Shown: positions 1-11,340 of the stretch, piece by piece
How positions within the stretch are numbered: the stretch's first letter is position 1
Layout: every line of letters starts with the position of its first letter
Source: Mytilus californianus
Lineage: Eukaryota; Mollusca; Bivalvia; Mytilida; Mytilidae
Direction of reading: 5' to 3'
DNA: 64,000 bases
NCBI RefSeq assembly: GCF_021869535.1
Contig: NW_026262712.1
Span: 47,660,884-47,724,883, forward strand
Position numbers and translations under genes: made by a program
The notes under the pieces: model-generated
Databases searched by the model: none
The model's input: only the letters and a program-made list of their open reading frames with translations
Told to the model about the DNA's origin: nothing

Positions 1-310
1 CGTAATGTTAAAACCATATAAAGAATAGGCAAATCATCATTACGAAATAACAAAACCACATCATGTAATGAAACAACTACATAACGTTAAGTCACATTCA
101 CATCAAGTAATGTTAAAACCACATTGACTAATTACACAACCACATTAAATAATGGTGAAACCATATCGAGTAATGACAAAACTATATCAAGTCAATACGA
201 AACCATATCGTGTAATATCGAAATATCATTAAGTAATGACTATTCCATATTGAGTTATATCAAAACATCATTACATCAAGTAATAATGAAACAACATAAA
301 GTAATATCAG
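1..310. repeat. Degenerate 21-bp minisatellite
   Basis: Units resembling 'accatatcgagtaatgacaaa' recur. In the best-preserved part unit starts fall exactly 21 bp apart at 118, 139, 160, 181, 202, 223 and 244. Because 21 is divisible by 3, a frame stays open through the array (124-351), which I do not regard as a gene. The array continues off the left edge of the window. Confidence 0.75.
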
Positions 311-940
311 AGTTCCACATAAGACCGCTGTGGCGTTCCGAAGGGGGGTAACTTCGAAATTTTGGTAGGGGTGTGCCAGTTTTGCCTTAAAAAATCTTTA
401 TATAACATTCACTAATTTTTGGTACCTATATTTATATACAAATATATACAAAGTATGATCTTTACTTATACAATATTTTGACTTTAAAATGCAAAGATTC
501 AGGGACTTTATATTTATGTAAATATAAAGCCCCTGATTGATTCAAATACCACAATTGATCATTAATATAAAATTTCCAATAACATTTTTATATAAGATAT
601 GTAGAACATACCCCAAATCAATAAAAGGTTATAAAAGAACAATGCATATCAGTATAGAATGTCATTAAAAAGTAGCGTCATATATATATAAAATCTATCA
701 AAATTATGACCCATATTTTTGGCATATCCACGTATACCAATTAATAGGAAGTTACGCCCCCTCCTTTTCATGGATATTAGGCTGTGTGAATATATACAAG
801 ACTTTAGATAGACGTCTATTTTTCTTTAACATTTAACAAAACATTCAGCCGCGAAAATAATTATGAGTAGAGTAAGTTAAAGAAGAAACACAATAAACTA
901 TGGGCTAGAAGTAAAATATCAGTCATTTTCAAGATAAAAG
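311..940. other. AT-rich stretch without a recognisable gene
   Basis: No exon, RNA gene or clear repeat is seen here. The sequence is AT-rich with short TA-dinucleotide runs such as the one near 682. Confidence 0.5.
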
Positions 941-1108
941 TTGATAATTCCAAGATTAAAGTTTGAAATTTCAAGATTAAACGTGATAATTCCAAGATTA
1001 AAGTTGATAATTCCAAGTTTAAATTTGGAAATTCCAAGAATAAAGTTGATAATTCCAAGATTAAAGTTGATAATTCCAAGATTAAAGTCGGCAATTTGAA
1101 AAAAAAAT
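920..1108. repeat. 21-bp tandem repeat, about 8 units
   Basis: The unit 'ttgataattccaagattaaa' plus g repeats with starts at 941, 962, 983, 1004, 1025, 1046, 1067 and 1088, an exact 21-bp period with a few substitutions per unit. A degenerate leader copy begins near 920. On the minus strand the array reads as a heptapeptide repeat (NLGIINF type), but there is no other sign of coding. Confidence 0.9.
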
Positions 1109-1241
1109 AATTCAAAAAGGATGGCCCTAATACGCTTCCGCAAATAATCGATAATTTATAGAAAAATACGAATAAACTAAAACATCGATTTATTACTATA
1201 ATCAGATGTAGCTTACATTTCCTTCTTAATTCCATTTTTTT

Positions 1242-1455
1242 AAACACTGTGTATTATCACCACTGGATATAGGTAACCTCGGCCTGGTTCTCTGTTCACT
1301 GTACAAAATGTATAAGAAAAACAACATTACTGTACAAATACCAGCGTATAGCCACCTTAGTACCTATATGTTGGTATGTGTACAGTAATGTAGTTTTTCT
1401 TAGACACTGAACAGAGAACCAGGTCAAGGGTGTGATGATATATACACAGTGTTAA
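1242..1455. mobile_element. Foldback (long-inverted-repeat) MITE-like element
   Basis: The left arm (about 1242-1343) and right arm (about 1372-1455) are imperfect reverse complements. The left arm has 'cctggttctctgttcactgt' at 1283; the right arm carries its complement ending at 1422. The outer ends are 'aacactgtgtat' and its complement 'tatacacagtgtt'. The loop is about 28 nt. No protein is encoded. The target duplication is ambiguous because both flanks are runs of T and A. Confidence 0.7.
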
Positions 1456-2891
1456 AGAGCTTCTTCTCTTTTCAATACTATTTATATTGGAAATTGTTTT
1501 GCGTGAGAGAAAACAATTAGCACGACCTATAATGAACAAGTGTTTTGGAATTATTAAAATACAAACATGTTTGAGACAAATTTAATGCGCTGGATCCTTC
1601 TTTCTAGCGAAAGTGTTTAAAATTCACCAGAAGTTCAAGCAACACAAAAGTACAGAGAACAAAGCTCGAACAAACGTCCACACCACGCCCTGGCAATAAT
1701 GGTTTCTGCCCTGTGTAAATGATATATTTTAGTAGGTAAGACACTTTGATATTAAAGTAGATAGTGAGTAATCACTTATTATTTGTATATATACTTTCAA
1801 TGTACGGGAAATAAAATGTTGAGATACTTGAGTGCAAGTCCATGAATGTTAATCATAACGAAAAATAAGCCTTTTGCTTTCCATATTATTACAACATTAT
1901 GCTTTTGAGTTCATTGTATGGTAATCACATTGAAATGAAGTAATGGTTGATTATCATTTTAGTTAATTTAAGTTTTTAGAATCCATAAATGGAAATGATA
2001 TGTCAGTGACTATAAATTAAAGCGACATTTATATAACTTCTGACAAAAATCAATACTTGAAAATGTCCACATCTGCTAAGAATATGTTATGTAAAGTATA
2101 TATATATATTAAATATAGAAGCATAATTTACGGAAACCAAAATTTACTATTTAACGGGAAAAAAACGAGAATTATTTTCCATTTTGAAAATCGAAAGTCC
2201 AAGCAATACTCGACTTATAAATTTAAGTACTAGTTAATATACCAGACTCAAGCTAGCGAACACTAAGCCAGCGAACAATAAGATGCATCAAGCTAGCAAA
2301 CAATAAGCCAGCGAACAATAAGAAAACGCGCCAACATGATCATGCCTAAAAACCGAAGACTTGCAATAACACAAAACGTTCTTTTAAATCTAATGACCAT
2401 AATTTCCAGTAGGAGAACGAAATGCAATTCCATTTTATCACAGACAAAGTTAATTAGTTATTCGTGTATCTAATACAACTTTTTTTTTAACCGGACATCT
2501 AAAATTCCTATTAGGTAATCCTTTCTCTTTTTAGTGCTCTCTGATTAGAGATGGGTTGTTGTTTTTATAATAATGAAACAATTAATAACAATAGTTCACA
2601 CTAAAGTAGTGTAACGATACAAATAAATCTTCTAGCTTACATATGCGTTTGAAAGAAAAGAAAAATAAATCGACTGATTTTGGAACGACCAGTAATTTTT
2701 GTTAGATTTTCTTTAGAAATAAAAGCATTATACGCAGTTTTCTTCTTTTGTCAAAGAACTAGTTCATTTTTCTAATTATTCAAAAGTATGTCGTCACTCT
2801 GGTAATGTATTTATTATATTTCGATAGGAAGAATGATAAGTGTAAGAGTGGCACCCAAATAGAACGAGAAACGAATTGACATAAAGATTTT
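1456..2891. other. No gene seen
   Basis: AT-rich sequence with no recognisable exon. The only structure is a short 40-bp direct duplication at 2249-2323 ('caagctagc...cagcgaacaataag' twice). Confidence 0.5.
2249..2323. repeat. 40-bp direct duplication
   Basis: 'caagctagcgaacac' at 2249 recurs as 'caagctagcaaacaa' at 2289, each followed by 'aagccagcgaacaataag'. There are two copies, the second partial. Confidence 0.7.
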
Positions 2892-3441
2892 GGTCCAAAG
2901 TTGGGGTAGGGTGACCCTACCACCACCAAATTTTAATTCATAAAAAAGTCCCTACGGCAAAGTTTTTGTCCACACTAGGTACAAATGATAGACAATTGCC
3001 TAAGGTTGCCCGGACCCAAAGACCCAGGTGGGTAAAGTTACGGAACTTTTTTAATTGAGGTCCAAAGTTGGGGTAGGGTAACTCTACCATCACCCAATTT
3101 TAATTCATAAAAAAGTCCCTACGGCAAAGCTTTTGTCCACACTAGGTACAAATGATAGGCAATTGCCTAAGGTTGCCTGGACCCAAAGACCCAGGTGGGT
3201 AAAGTTACGGAACTTTCTTAATTGAGGTCCAAAGTTGGGGTAGGGTGACCCAACCCCCTCCCTTCTTTAATTCAAAAAAAAAGTCCCTACGGCAAAGCTT
3301 TTGTCCACACTAGATACAAATGATAGGCAATTGCCTAAGATTGCCTGGACCCAAAGACCCAGGTGGGTAAAGTTACGGAACTTTTTTAATTGAGGTCCAA
3401 AGTTGGGGTAGGGTGACCCAACCCCCTCCCTTCTTTAATTC
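2892..3441 (+). repeat. 167-bp tandem array, 3.3 units
   Basis: The unit starts 'ggtccaaagttggggtaggg' at 2892, 3059, 3226 and 3394 (periods 167, 167, 168). Each contains 'aagtccctacggcaaag', 'gtccacactaggtacaaatg' and 'cccaaagacccaggtgggta'. The fourth unit is cut short at about 3441. The units are highly similar, indicating recent amplification or homogenisation. No coding capacity is evident. Confidence 0.9.
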
Positions 3442-3446
3442 ACAAA

Positions 3447-3569
3447 GAGGGGGTTGGGTCACCCTACCCCAACTTTACCCACCTGGGTCTTTGGGTCCAC
3501 GCAACCTTAGGCAATTGCTTATCATTTGTACCTAGTGTGGACAAAAGCTTTGCCGTAGGGACTTTTTTG
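3447..3569 (-). repeat. Inverted copy of the 167-bp unit
   Basis: The sequence from 'gagggggttgggtcacccta' to 'gtagggactttttt' is the reverse complement of the preceding units. It makes a hairpin with the truncated fourth unit, with a spacer of under 20 nt. Relative to the direct units it lacks about 28 bp between two copies of 'aaagtt', so 'gtgggtaaagtt' runs directly into 'ggggtaggg'. This looks like a short-repeat-mediated deletion. Confidence 0.85.
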
Positions 3570-6310
3570 TCACAAAAGCGAATATTTGATTTGGATTAAT
3601 AATTGATAGAGGTTATAAATTGAAAGAGAAAACACTTTATTCGATCGTAAGGAAAATTTCTTTCAAAATAAATATTTATCTTCTTATTTCAACATAATTA
3701 ATACTAGGAAGTATTTAGTGTAGAAGTATACCATAAACACATAAATAAGTAACTTGGTCAAAATGGAATATATCATATGTATACTGTCAATTATAGTACT
3801 CTTGACTAGTTGATTTTATATAACTTTCATTCATCTAATATGGTCGCAACAAATGTATTTGAAGCCAATACGCTTGCAATGAAACGCCTACACACTAACA
3901 CACATACAGGCGCGCACACATGGACACGCAGCTACACAAATGAACGGAAAACCTTATTGATACTTTTGAAAAAAAATATAAACAAATTTTGTCTTAGCAA
4001 ATATAATTAAAAAAGGTTAAGATGAAACGTTTTTAAAATTTCTGAATGTATTTACTCAATATTTTATTATATTAAATGAATTACAATTCTGAATAAATTC
4101 CGTTATACAAAATGCAAGTTACCGAAACTTATTTTGCATCGTATGCAATAATGTTTAAATATTATATTTAGTGGAAAATTCGAAATTAGTAAAAGTAGAC
4201 TAGCAATAATTCTAACTTCAAAGTAATAAATTAAAAATTACAGCTCTACATAAAAGTGGGTTCATATATTTGGAATCTCAACTCTCAAAGTAATTATAGA
4301 AATTAGTATAGTACATAGTATTTTTTTAATTCACTTAAGAAACTGAACAATACTAAGGGATCAATCATTATAAAGATCTAAACAGATTCAGATTCAGATT
4401 CAATATTTTATTATAGTCTCACTACTTGCAATACATAAATATACAGTACATACAGCATATACACAATATAAAACAGACAATCAACAAATATAAAATACAA
4501 GTACCATTCTATTAGGAATTATGAGAGACTGTAAAATAAATTCTATATAAAACTATTTTCTTACATACAACTGTTAAAATAATTTCATTTTAAGAATATA
4601 AAAAGGTATTTCATCTACTTAAAATATTAAAGCAGGTTAAACATCTGATAGAGTAAATATATAAAGACGATCCCATTCAGCCAGTACAGCATTCAAACAT
4701 TTGTTTATGTTTATAAACGGTAATATTGGGTATATGTCATTGAGACAGCAACATAACGACACAAAATACCAAAAGACGTCTAGGTCTCAATATACGGTTT
4801 TGAATTATAAACAGGCCTTTATTCAATATGTCAAGTTTTAAATCGCCTTTAGTCTCTAAGATAGTATGAATAAGTTCAACACTCAGGTACTTTCAATGAT
4901 CTGTAGTCAACAGCACAGTACTCTAAATGACTACTATGTTGAAAAGATGAAGTCCAAAGCCCCAAAATGATATGGAAAACATACAAAAGAACTTAGAAAA
5001 GATCCGTATTCAAGGTTGAGAACGGCATTGCCACTACATTTTGTTTTCAATTCAGCATCGAATTCTGTAAAAAACCGATCTATTGATGAACAATCGTTTG
5101 GCTTGGCTGATAAAAACAATATTGAACAATACGTACTCTTTAGTTGACTAGATACAAGAGGCTAGCTTTAATTGAATGCTAAACTGAAGAGAATCGTTGT
5201 ATCATGCTCATTAAAATTACTCTTCTACCGTGTATTTACGGAGATTATTATAACATCATGCAGACTTTATCACTGCGTACGCTATTTCTCCAAACGAGAC
5301 AGTTAAATTTCAAATTTAAAACGCGAGGCGAAGTATTTATTTAACTGTCCAGAGCGGAAAATATCGTATTGCACAATATTTGGCGGTTGAATCTGTATCT
5401 CTAAAGATTTTTAGATAGGATATGTAGACAAACTTTATACTTCTTTTCCAATGATCTTCAAAAATGTAATATTATTTTCAAGTATCCTTACAAGACATAC
5501 ATGTAGTCAGCTTTTTGTGATGTCACAATAGCAAATTCAGCGCAAAGCAAGGAAATCAATTAGATTAATTAGAAAATTAATTTTATTCTGCAATTACACA
5601 GTTTTGCGTGTACGTTCACTAATTAAAGAAACTTATCAATATAAAATCCATGTCAGGTTTGTATAGCATATTACAATCGTGGTTAATGACTGCACCGTAA
5701 TGAACACGACTTTACTGTTAACTCATAAAATAACGATAAAATGTAAATTATACTACATAATTGTATACCGGTAGACACCCGTGAAATCGCAGACAATTAA
5801 ATAAGATTTTCATGTTTGTCTTTTTTTTTTAATTTACAGGCATAGTCAAGTTTTTCAGTGCACGTGGTAATTGCTAATGTTGGAATAAGTCGTGAAGTTA
5901 AACTGCTTTAAAAGTTTTCTATATGCCACGTACATACATACAATATTGCTATTCTTAAATCAATTTCATTCTGAAGAATGGTGTGATGTGTTAACTGGTT
6001 TTCGGGACAAATCTTGTTTCATTTGGGTACATCGGGTGCGGGTTTTTTTTTTGTGTTGCGTTTTGGTCGTGTTCTTTGTTGACTTACGGACGATGTGTTT
6101 AAAAGAAAACCAAATCGAACCGAATAACGGCAAGGATCAAAACTAAATGATAACACATGTCACTTTGAATGATAGCTACTGTTACAATACACGATGTCAC
6201 AAATTTTAATTTTATCTTGTAGCTTGAGAAGCGACACACATAAAGAGGTTTGGTCAGTCAGTATATTAGATTAAACATTCTTGTGATATCGCATTCTACT
6301 GCATAATTTT
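3570..6310. other. 2.7 kb without a recognisable gene
   Basis: No exon is recognised. Minor features are a CA-rich patch (about 3887-3945), a (gattca) microsatellite at about 4385-4403 that leads into an AT-rich tail resembling a retroelement 3' end, and poly-T runs near 5820 and 6045. Confidence 0.5.
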
Positions 6311-6467
6311 AGAATCATGTGCAAAACAGTGTAGCCGAGACCATTGATTGGCGCGCTAAAATATCCCATTGACTGGGTCAGATTAGGTGAACGTTCGTCT
6401 GTAACGCCCACAACTCACGACGTATTTATTATAAACATTTAAACTGTGGGGTTGCCAAAGGGTCTCA
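6311..6467 (+). repeat. Left arm of 157-bp inverted repeat pair
   Basis: It runs from 'agaatcatgtgcaaaacagt' to 'ccaaagggtctca' and is the reverse complement, with few mismatches, of 9147-9303. It includes 'gattggcgcgctaaaatatc' and 'cacaactcacgacgtattta'. Flanking sequence diverges sharply on both sides, so the arms are discrete. Confidence 0.85.
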
Positions 6468-9146
6468 GTATATATACGTACTACAGTGCACAGTATATTA
6501 TATACATATTTTATTTGCGATCATAAAATGTATACGAAGTCGTCCATTACTATGTAAATTGGGTCGATTAAAAAAAAGCTGAATATGTTTCTGTTGCCAA
6601 GGGTTTTTCACAAGTATAGTAGTTAGCAGAAAAGATCATCAAACTATACATTGTATACTGAACTGTGGCCAAGCTTAGCGAAAGGTCGTGCAACATAATC
6701 AGTCAAACAAACTTTATTAGATTAACTCGTTAAGGAACGATCGTTTTCATTGGTCAATTCAAACCTTCGACCTCACACCTGCAAAATAGAACACGCGTAC
6801 TATAAAGCTGAATGGACTGATCAGTATTCACGTAGCCGGTCAAGGTCGTTAAAAACTTCCATCGTCGTATTCACGTACATGATTGTGTTCTTGATTATCC
6901 CATGGCAATTCTAGCTTTTATACATGTGCATGTAAAATTTTAAACTTTAATCTTAACAGTCACGTCGAAATATTTAATTCAACTGTCTCCTCTCAATTGG
7001 TTCTGGATTAAGGGAGCTACCATTTTATTTTGATTGGGGGTGGGGGACTTGGATGAAACATTTTGTCCTGCATTTTTATTAGTTGTTATCTCTGTCCTGT
7101 CTTTCTATTTTTCAGTCTGTTAGGTCCTGACTATAGTTATTAGTTTATCCTGATTTTTTTTACATAAATCGTCATCCTGCCTTTTTTTTTTGTCAAGTTG
7201 CTCACCCTGCCTTATCTTTTATTCAATGGACTTGATGAATTAACGTTGTACTTGAAATGAAACCGTACTTAACTACAAAAATAACCAAATTACATACTAA
7301 AGATATTGCTCGATTTTTATAGTAATTGGGTTTGTGTTATAAACTGTCATGTTCATTATTCATATTCTTTCATAAGTTTTAGGATAGTGTTATTTTTTTG
7401 ATTTAGTTTACTTGATTTTGAAAAAAAAATCCCGAAATTCTAAGTAAATTCAGAACATGTAACCAGCCATGCTTTGTTTAGAGAAAAAATGGAGATGGCA
7501 AACCATGGCACAGTGGAAGGAAATGTACTTTATAAACTCCAGCGATATACTTTCTTAATTTATAATTAACTGTTTTGCTATCCTCGGTTGAAAATTATTG
7601 GAAATATTTAAATAGTTGCATAGAAAACAATCAGTTTTAAACAGTGTGGTTATTCACTAAATGTATTGATAAAAGGTGACTCCATTTTTGTACATACTTT
7701 TACAGTAGTCATCCTTAATTTCTTAATATTTCGTTTATAAATTTATCATACACTCATACCACATCTTCTTATATCTATGTATGATTTTGTATTTCATTTT
7801 AATACGCACGCATGCCACACGTTACTTTGGCGGATAGTTCAACAATGTTATGCAAAGCTCTATTCTTACGGTATGAAATTAAAGGATAAATTTTCAACCA
7901 ATTAAAATCGAAAACAGTACATTTATATAGTTCCTTACAAACTACGACATTTCTCACAAGTACTTAGTTATTTTTAGTTCCACACATGCCAAAATAAAAT
8001 CTTCGCCGATGAAACATTTCAAACCTTTTTACACCAACATGCCTTCACTGAATTCATTTGAATTTCGTGGTGACCATGATAGTACATTGCATAGTACATC
8101 TATATTCACGTGCACACATGATACGATCTTTCGGGGACAATTTGCTCGTTTATGACACGTCATTTCTGAATGACCAAACGCTTAGCTACTTTATTTTCGT
8201 TTTATAGCATGAAAACAATAAAAGAGGAATGTGCAACCCATCATAAATTTGAAATGGATCAGTATTATGAGATCCTTATTATAAGTAACTACGACATTGT
8301 CAGGATAATAACCTAGCGTCAATATGAAAGAAATTAAAGTGGTTCATACATTCATCCGTATAAAAGTGGCACATGTATTTTATTTTATCCTTATATTTTT
8401 CATAGTGCGGTACAAGTGCTGCCATGCATACAGAATATTACTTAACACACATTATTGGTATAATATTTCGACCCCACTATTTGAAATTCACAAAATACTT
8501 ATTTAATTATTTCGACCAAAAATCATTGTTTTTTACGTTCGTAGTAACGTAGTACATTCCATTGTCGGTCACCTGTGTCAATTCACGTGCACACTACAAT
8601 TGTTGTTGTATTTAAATCTTTCGGCCAATGAAATGAGACGTTACAAGTTGTTTGTTTGTGATACGCCAGAATGTTATCAATGAATTATCAATCGCTAAAC
8701 TTGACTGTACCTATTCAAAAACGTAAATGCAAATTTCACAAGGCTTGATCCAAATAGCCTTTTTACTGTCTAATAACTTGCAAGTACGAAAAAGACAGGA
8801 AAGAAGTATATTTTGTCTATATGTTTTGTGTTTGCACACTTTTTAAAGTTGATCATGCATTCGTTCTAAAATAAAATTTTGACCAGATAAAAGTTAAAAG
8901 ATGACATAATTGGACAACCGCAATTGTTAAATCGCTTTGACGTCCGAAAAAAAGATAATAATCAACACATCCATTGTAACTTTTAAAGCCAGTTAAATCC
9001 TTTTTTGCTGAAAGAACGTTCGATATCATCAAAATTCATTATCAAAACATAACAAAAACACAAGTAAAGAACGTTTAAGTATTCAATATAAATCAAAACA
9101 CAAAGGTTATTCCTGATTAGTTTTTCGAATTATTTTATTTAGGCGT
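6468..9146. other. 2.68-kb spacer between the inverted repeats
   Basis: No transposase or other protein is recognisable in either strand. It contains a G-rich dispersed repeat (7010-7215) and AT-rich sequence. If the arms are terminal repeats of a transposon, the element is non-autonomous. Confidence 0.5.
7010..7215 (+). repeat. Dispersed repeat with G-run and 'gtcctg' motifs
   Basis: It begins 'agggagctaccattttattt' followed by 'gggggtgggggac' and T-rich segments containing 'tgtcctg'/'tcctg'. The same family appears near 23119-23290 (+) and at 26050-26230 (-). I recall it as a common mussel repeat; its class is unknown to me. Confidence 0.55.
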
Positions 9147-9303
9147 TGAGACCCTTTGGTGACCTCACAGTTTAAATGTCTATAATAAATACGTCGTGAG
9201 TTGTGGGCGTTACAGACGAACGTTCACCTAATCTGACCCAGTCAATGGGATATTTTAGCGCGCCAATCAATGGTCTCGGCTACACTGTTTTGCACACGAT
9301 TCT
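9147..9303 (-). repeat. Right arm of 157-bp inverted repeat pair
   Basis: Reverse complement of 6311-6467, starting 'tgagaccctttggtgacctc' and ending 'ttgcacacgattct'. No matching target-site duplication is visible outside the two arms. Confidence 0.85.
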
Positions 9304-11029
9304 ATGTAGTGTCAGTATGTCTTATATATTTAACTCACATGATAGACTTGGAAATGTTTTGTACAGACCATACATCTTTGTTATCCTAATACATAAATTT
9401 CGAAATATCTTTTATTAGTTGCTATGACCTATTCGATGTTATTTTCCATCATAATTCTTGACACACCACGTGACTGATACTCGTTATATTTTTCCATCTA
9501 TTGGAATTTTTTTAACTTATTTAATTTAACGTTTCTGACTTTTAAACTAAGCTACTTTTCTCTATCCTAGAACTGTACCATGACATTTCACATCAATAAG
9601 AATTATTTGAAACTAATCTTGTATCAATGTGGTTAGAGGCTTAAAGTTTGTCTAATATATTATTTTTTATTTCAAAAACTCAATTCTAGGAATCACAACC
9701 AACGCATGGGAACAGTTGTCCTATTGTAAAAAAATTTGTTTTATAAATAATAGCTACCTCTACTGTAACGTGTGATGTTAACGAAGAGCATATGTATTTT
9801 ACCAAGCAGCGATTTCGTTTCAAATAAAATACTACACAAGCAGAGATATGAGGGATAACAAAAATACTGAACCCATCACTTTATGAATCTTATAGTTGTC
9901 ATTACAAATTGGAAAACTGTTGTCGATATCTTAATTTACAAGACATGTTTTTAAAAGATATTCGTTTTTTCATTATTATAAACTATGGAGCTCGCCTCGA
10001 TGGCCTTGTGGATTGAGTGGCTTGTATTGAATGGCTGACGTCCTGAAATCTTTCCGTTGGTTAATAAATTTGATTTTGTCAGTTTTTATGAACTTCATCT
10101 TTTAGAATTGACCTTGGAGTTCGGTTTTATTGTTATACTTTTTGAATCAGCGGTACCTAGAGTCTTCACGAATAGTTTATATTGATATATGCTGCTTTCC
10201 AGTCAAGCATATTTTTTTTTAAACCGAAGTAAATGTGTTGCCGAGTCAATCGATTTTGAAAAACATTTACCTTGTGAATATTAAATACTTTGAAAGTCCG
10301 GTTCAGGGTATCAGTCTAGCCCAATGCAATAATCACATTTATAAAACAAGTATCTGTTTTTTTAAATTACCTTGAATACATGTGCATAGTTAAAAGCATA
10401 TCTGTTGAACGTTGCGAATTCACCATCATCCCATCACAGCACGCAATGTTTGATAACAGCCATAAGTATAAAAGAACAATATCTGTCATTTATTCTTCAA
10501 AACCAGAAAGAACAAGACAGTTCTTTATTTGCTCTGCTTTATATGAATATAACAGACTTGCAATCTCCTCAGTAAAACAACGCTTTAACATTTTTTTTTC
10601 TTTTGAATTTAAAGAAATTTGAACACTGTTTTTAAACGCACTAACGATGTTTGCATTTGTTTGTAAATGAATACCTGACCTAATTGACACATTTGAAGTA
10701 TTCTGGGATGTTTATTATTGGAAATTTAGAGTGAGTGGGTAGATTAACAGCAATAGATTAAATGTAGAAATCTCTTCAGCATTTTTCTTATTTAAGAATC
10801 TTAAAATTTGCTGAGCCCAACTTGTTAACGTATCAGTTGTGTTTTATTTTATTTGTGAAGGAAACCTTTGCCCAATAGACACATTGTAAGTCTTTTGGGC
10901 TTATATAATTGGAAATTTAGAGTATGTGTGCGAATTAACAGCAATGAATTCATTTTGGACACAGCTTATTGGTATTATTGAACTTTTAAAATACATAGGT
11001 AAGTAAAGCAAACTTTTATATAAAAATAA
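9304..11029. other. No gene seen
   Basis: AT-rich sequence. A diverged direct repeat is present: 'tttattattggaaatttaga' near 10709 and 'ataattggaaatttagagta' near 10904, each followed by '(g)gattaacagcaat'. This suggests an old ~200-bp duplication. Confidence 0.45.
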
Positions 11030-11340
11030 GAAGAGGTGGTATGATTTCCAATGAGACAACTATCCACCAGAGACCAAATGACGTAGATGTAAGCAATTAT
11101 AAGTCACCGTACATCCTTCAACAATAGTACAAATCACCGTATTGTATTGTATAAAACGACCCGAAATGATACAATTTTAAACAATTCAAACGAAACAAAG
11201 CAACGATCTGATAATGCACAAAGCAATAAATGTAAAACAGATTTGATAGACAGCGACTAACGACAACCACTTAATTACAGGGTCCTGATTTGGGACAGAC
11301 ACGTACAGCCTTACCTAGAACAGTAGTGTGGAACAGCAAA
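11029..11340 (+). repeat. Dispersed mussel-type repeat ('ggtatgatttccaatgagac' family)
   Basis: It contains 'gtggtatgatttccaatgag', 'ctatccaccagagaccaaat', 'gacgtagatgtaagcaatta' and 'ttcaa...aaacaattcaaacg', ending near 'acgacaaccacttaattaca'. Related copies occur at 14317, 18990, 31430, 42425, 46998, 50320 and 58160. I recognise it as an abundant bivalve interspersed repeat; its transposon class is not certain. Confidence 0.75.

Noticed and set aside
124-351. Plus-strand open frame of 75 codons
   Set aside because: Lies wholly in a degenerate 21-bp minisatellite; Thr/Ser-rich low complexity.
1-1108. CRISPR-like regular repeats
   Set aside because: The repeats are contiguous without spacers and the sequence is clearly from an animal genome.
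861-1247. Minus-strand open frame of 128 codons with heptad-like repeats (LILELST)
   Set aside because: It is created by a 21-bp tandem repeat, a multiple of three, so the frame stays open by arithmetic. No splice, start or domain support.
5892-6146. Open frame with a hydrophobic start resembling a signal peptide
   Set aside because: It begins with GTG, not ATG, has no recognisable domain, and no splice context was found.
9203-9418. Open frame of 71 codons
   Set aside because: Most of it is one arm of the 157-bp inverted repeat; no coding signature.
10000-10060. tRNA-like sequence 'tcgatggccttgtggattga'
   Set aside because: Slight A-box resemblance only; no B box found at the right distance.
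10944-10998. Possible signal exon (MNSFWTQLIGIIELLKYI) ending in a phase-1 donor 'gtaagt'
   Set aside because: Splice site and phase fit, but Glu and Lys break the hydrophobic stretch, and it sits 8.4 kb upstream in repeat-like sequence. Weaker than 18224.
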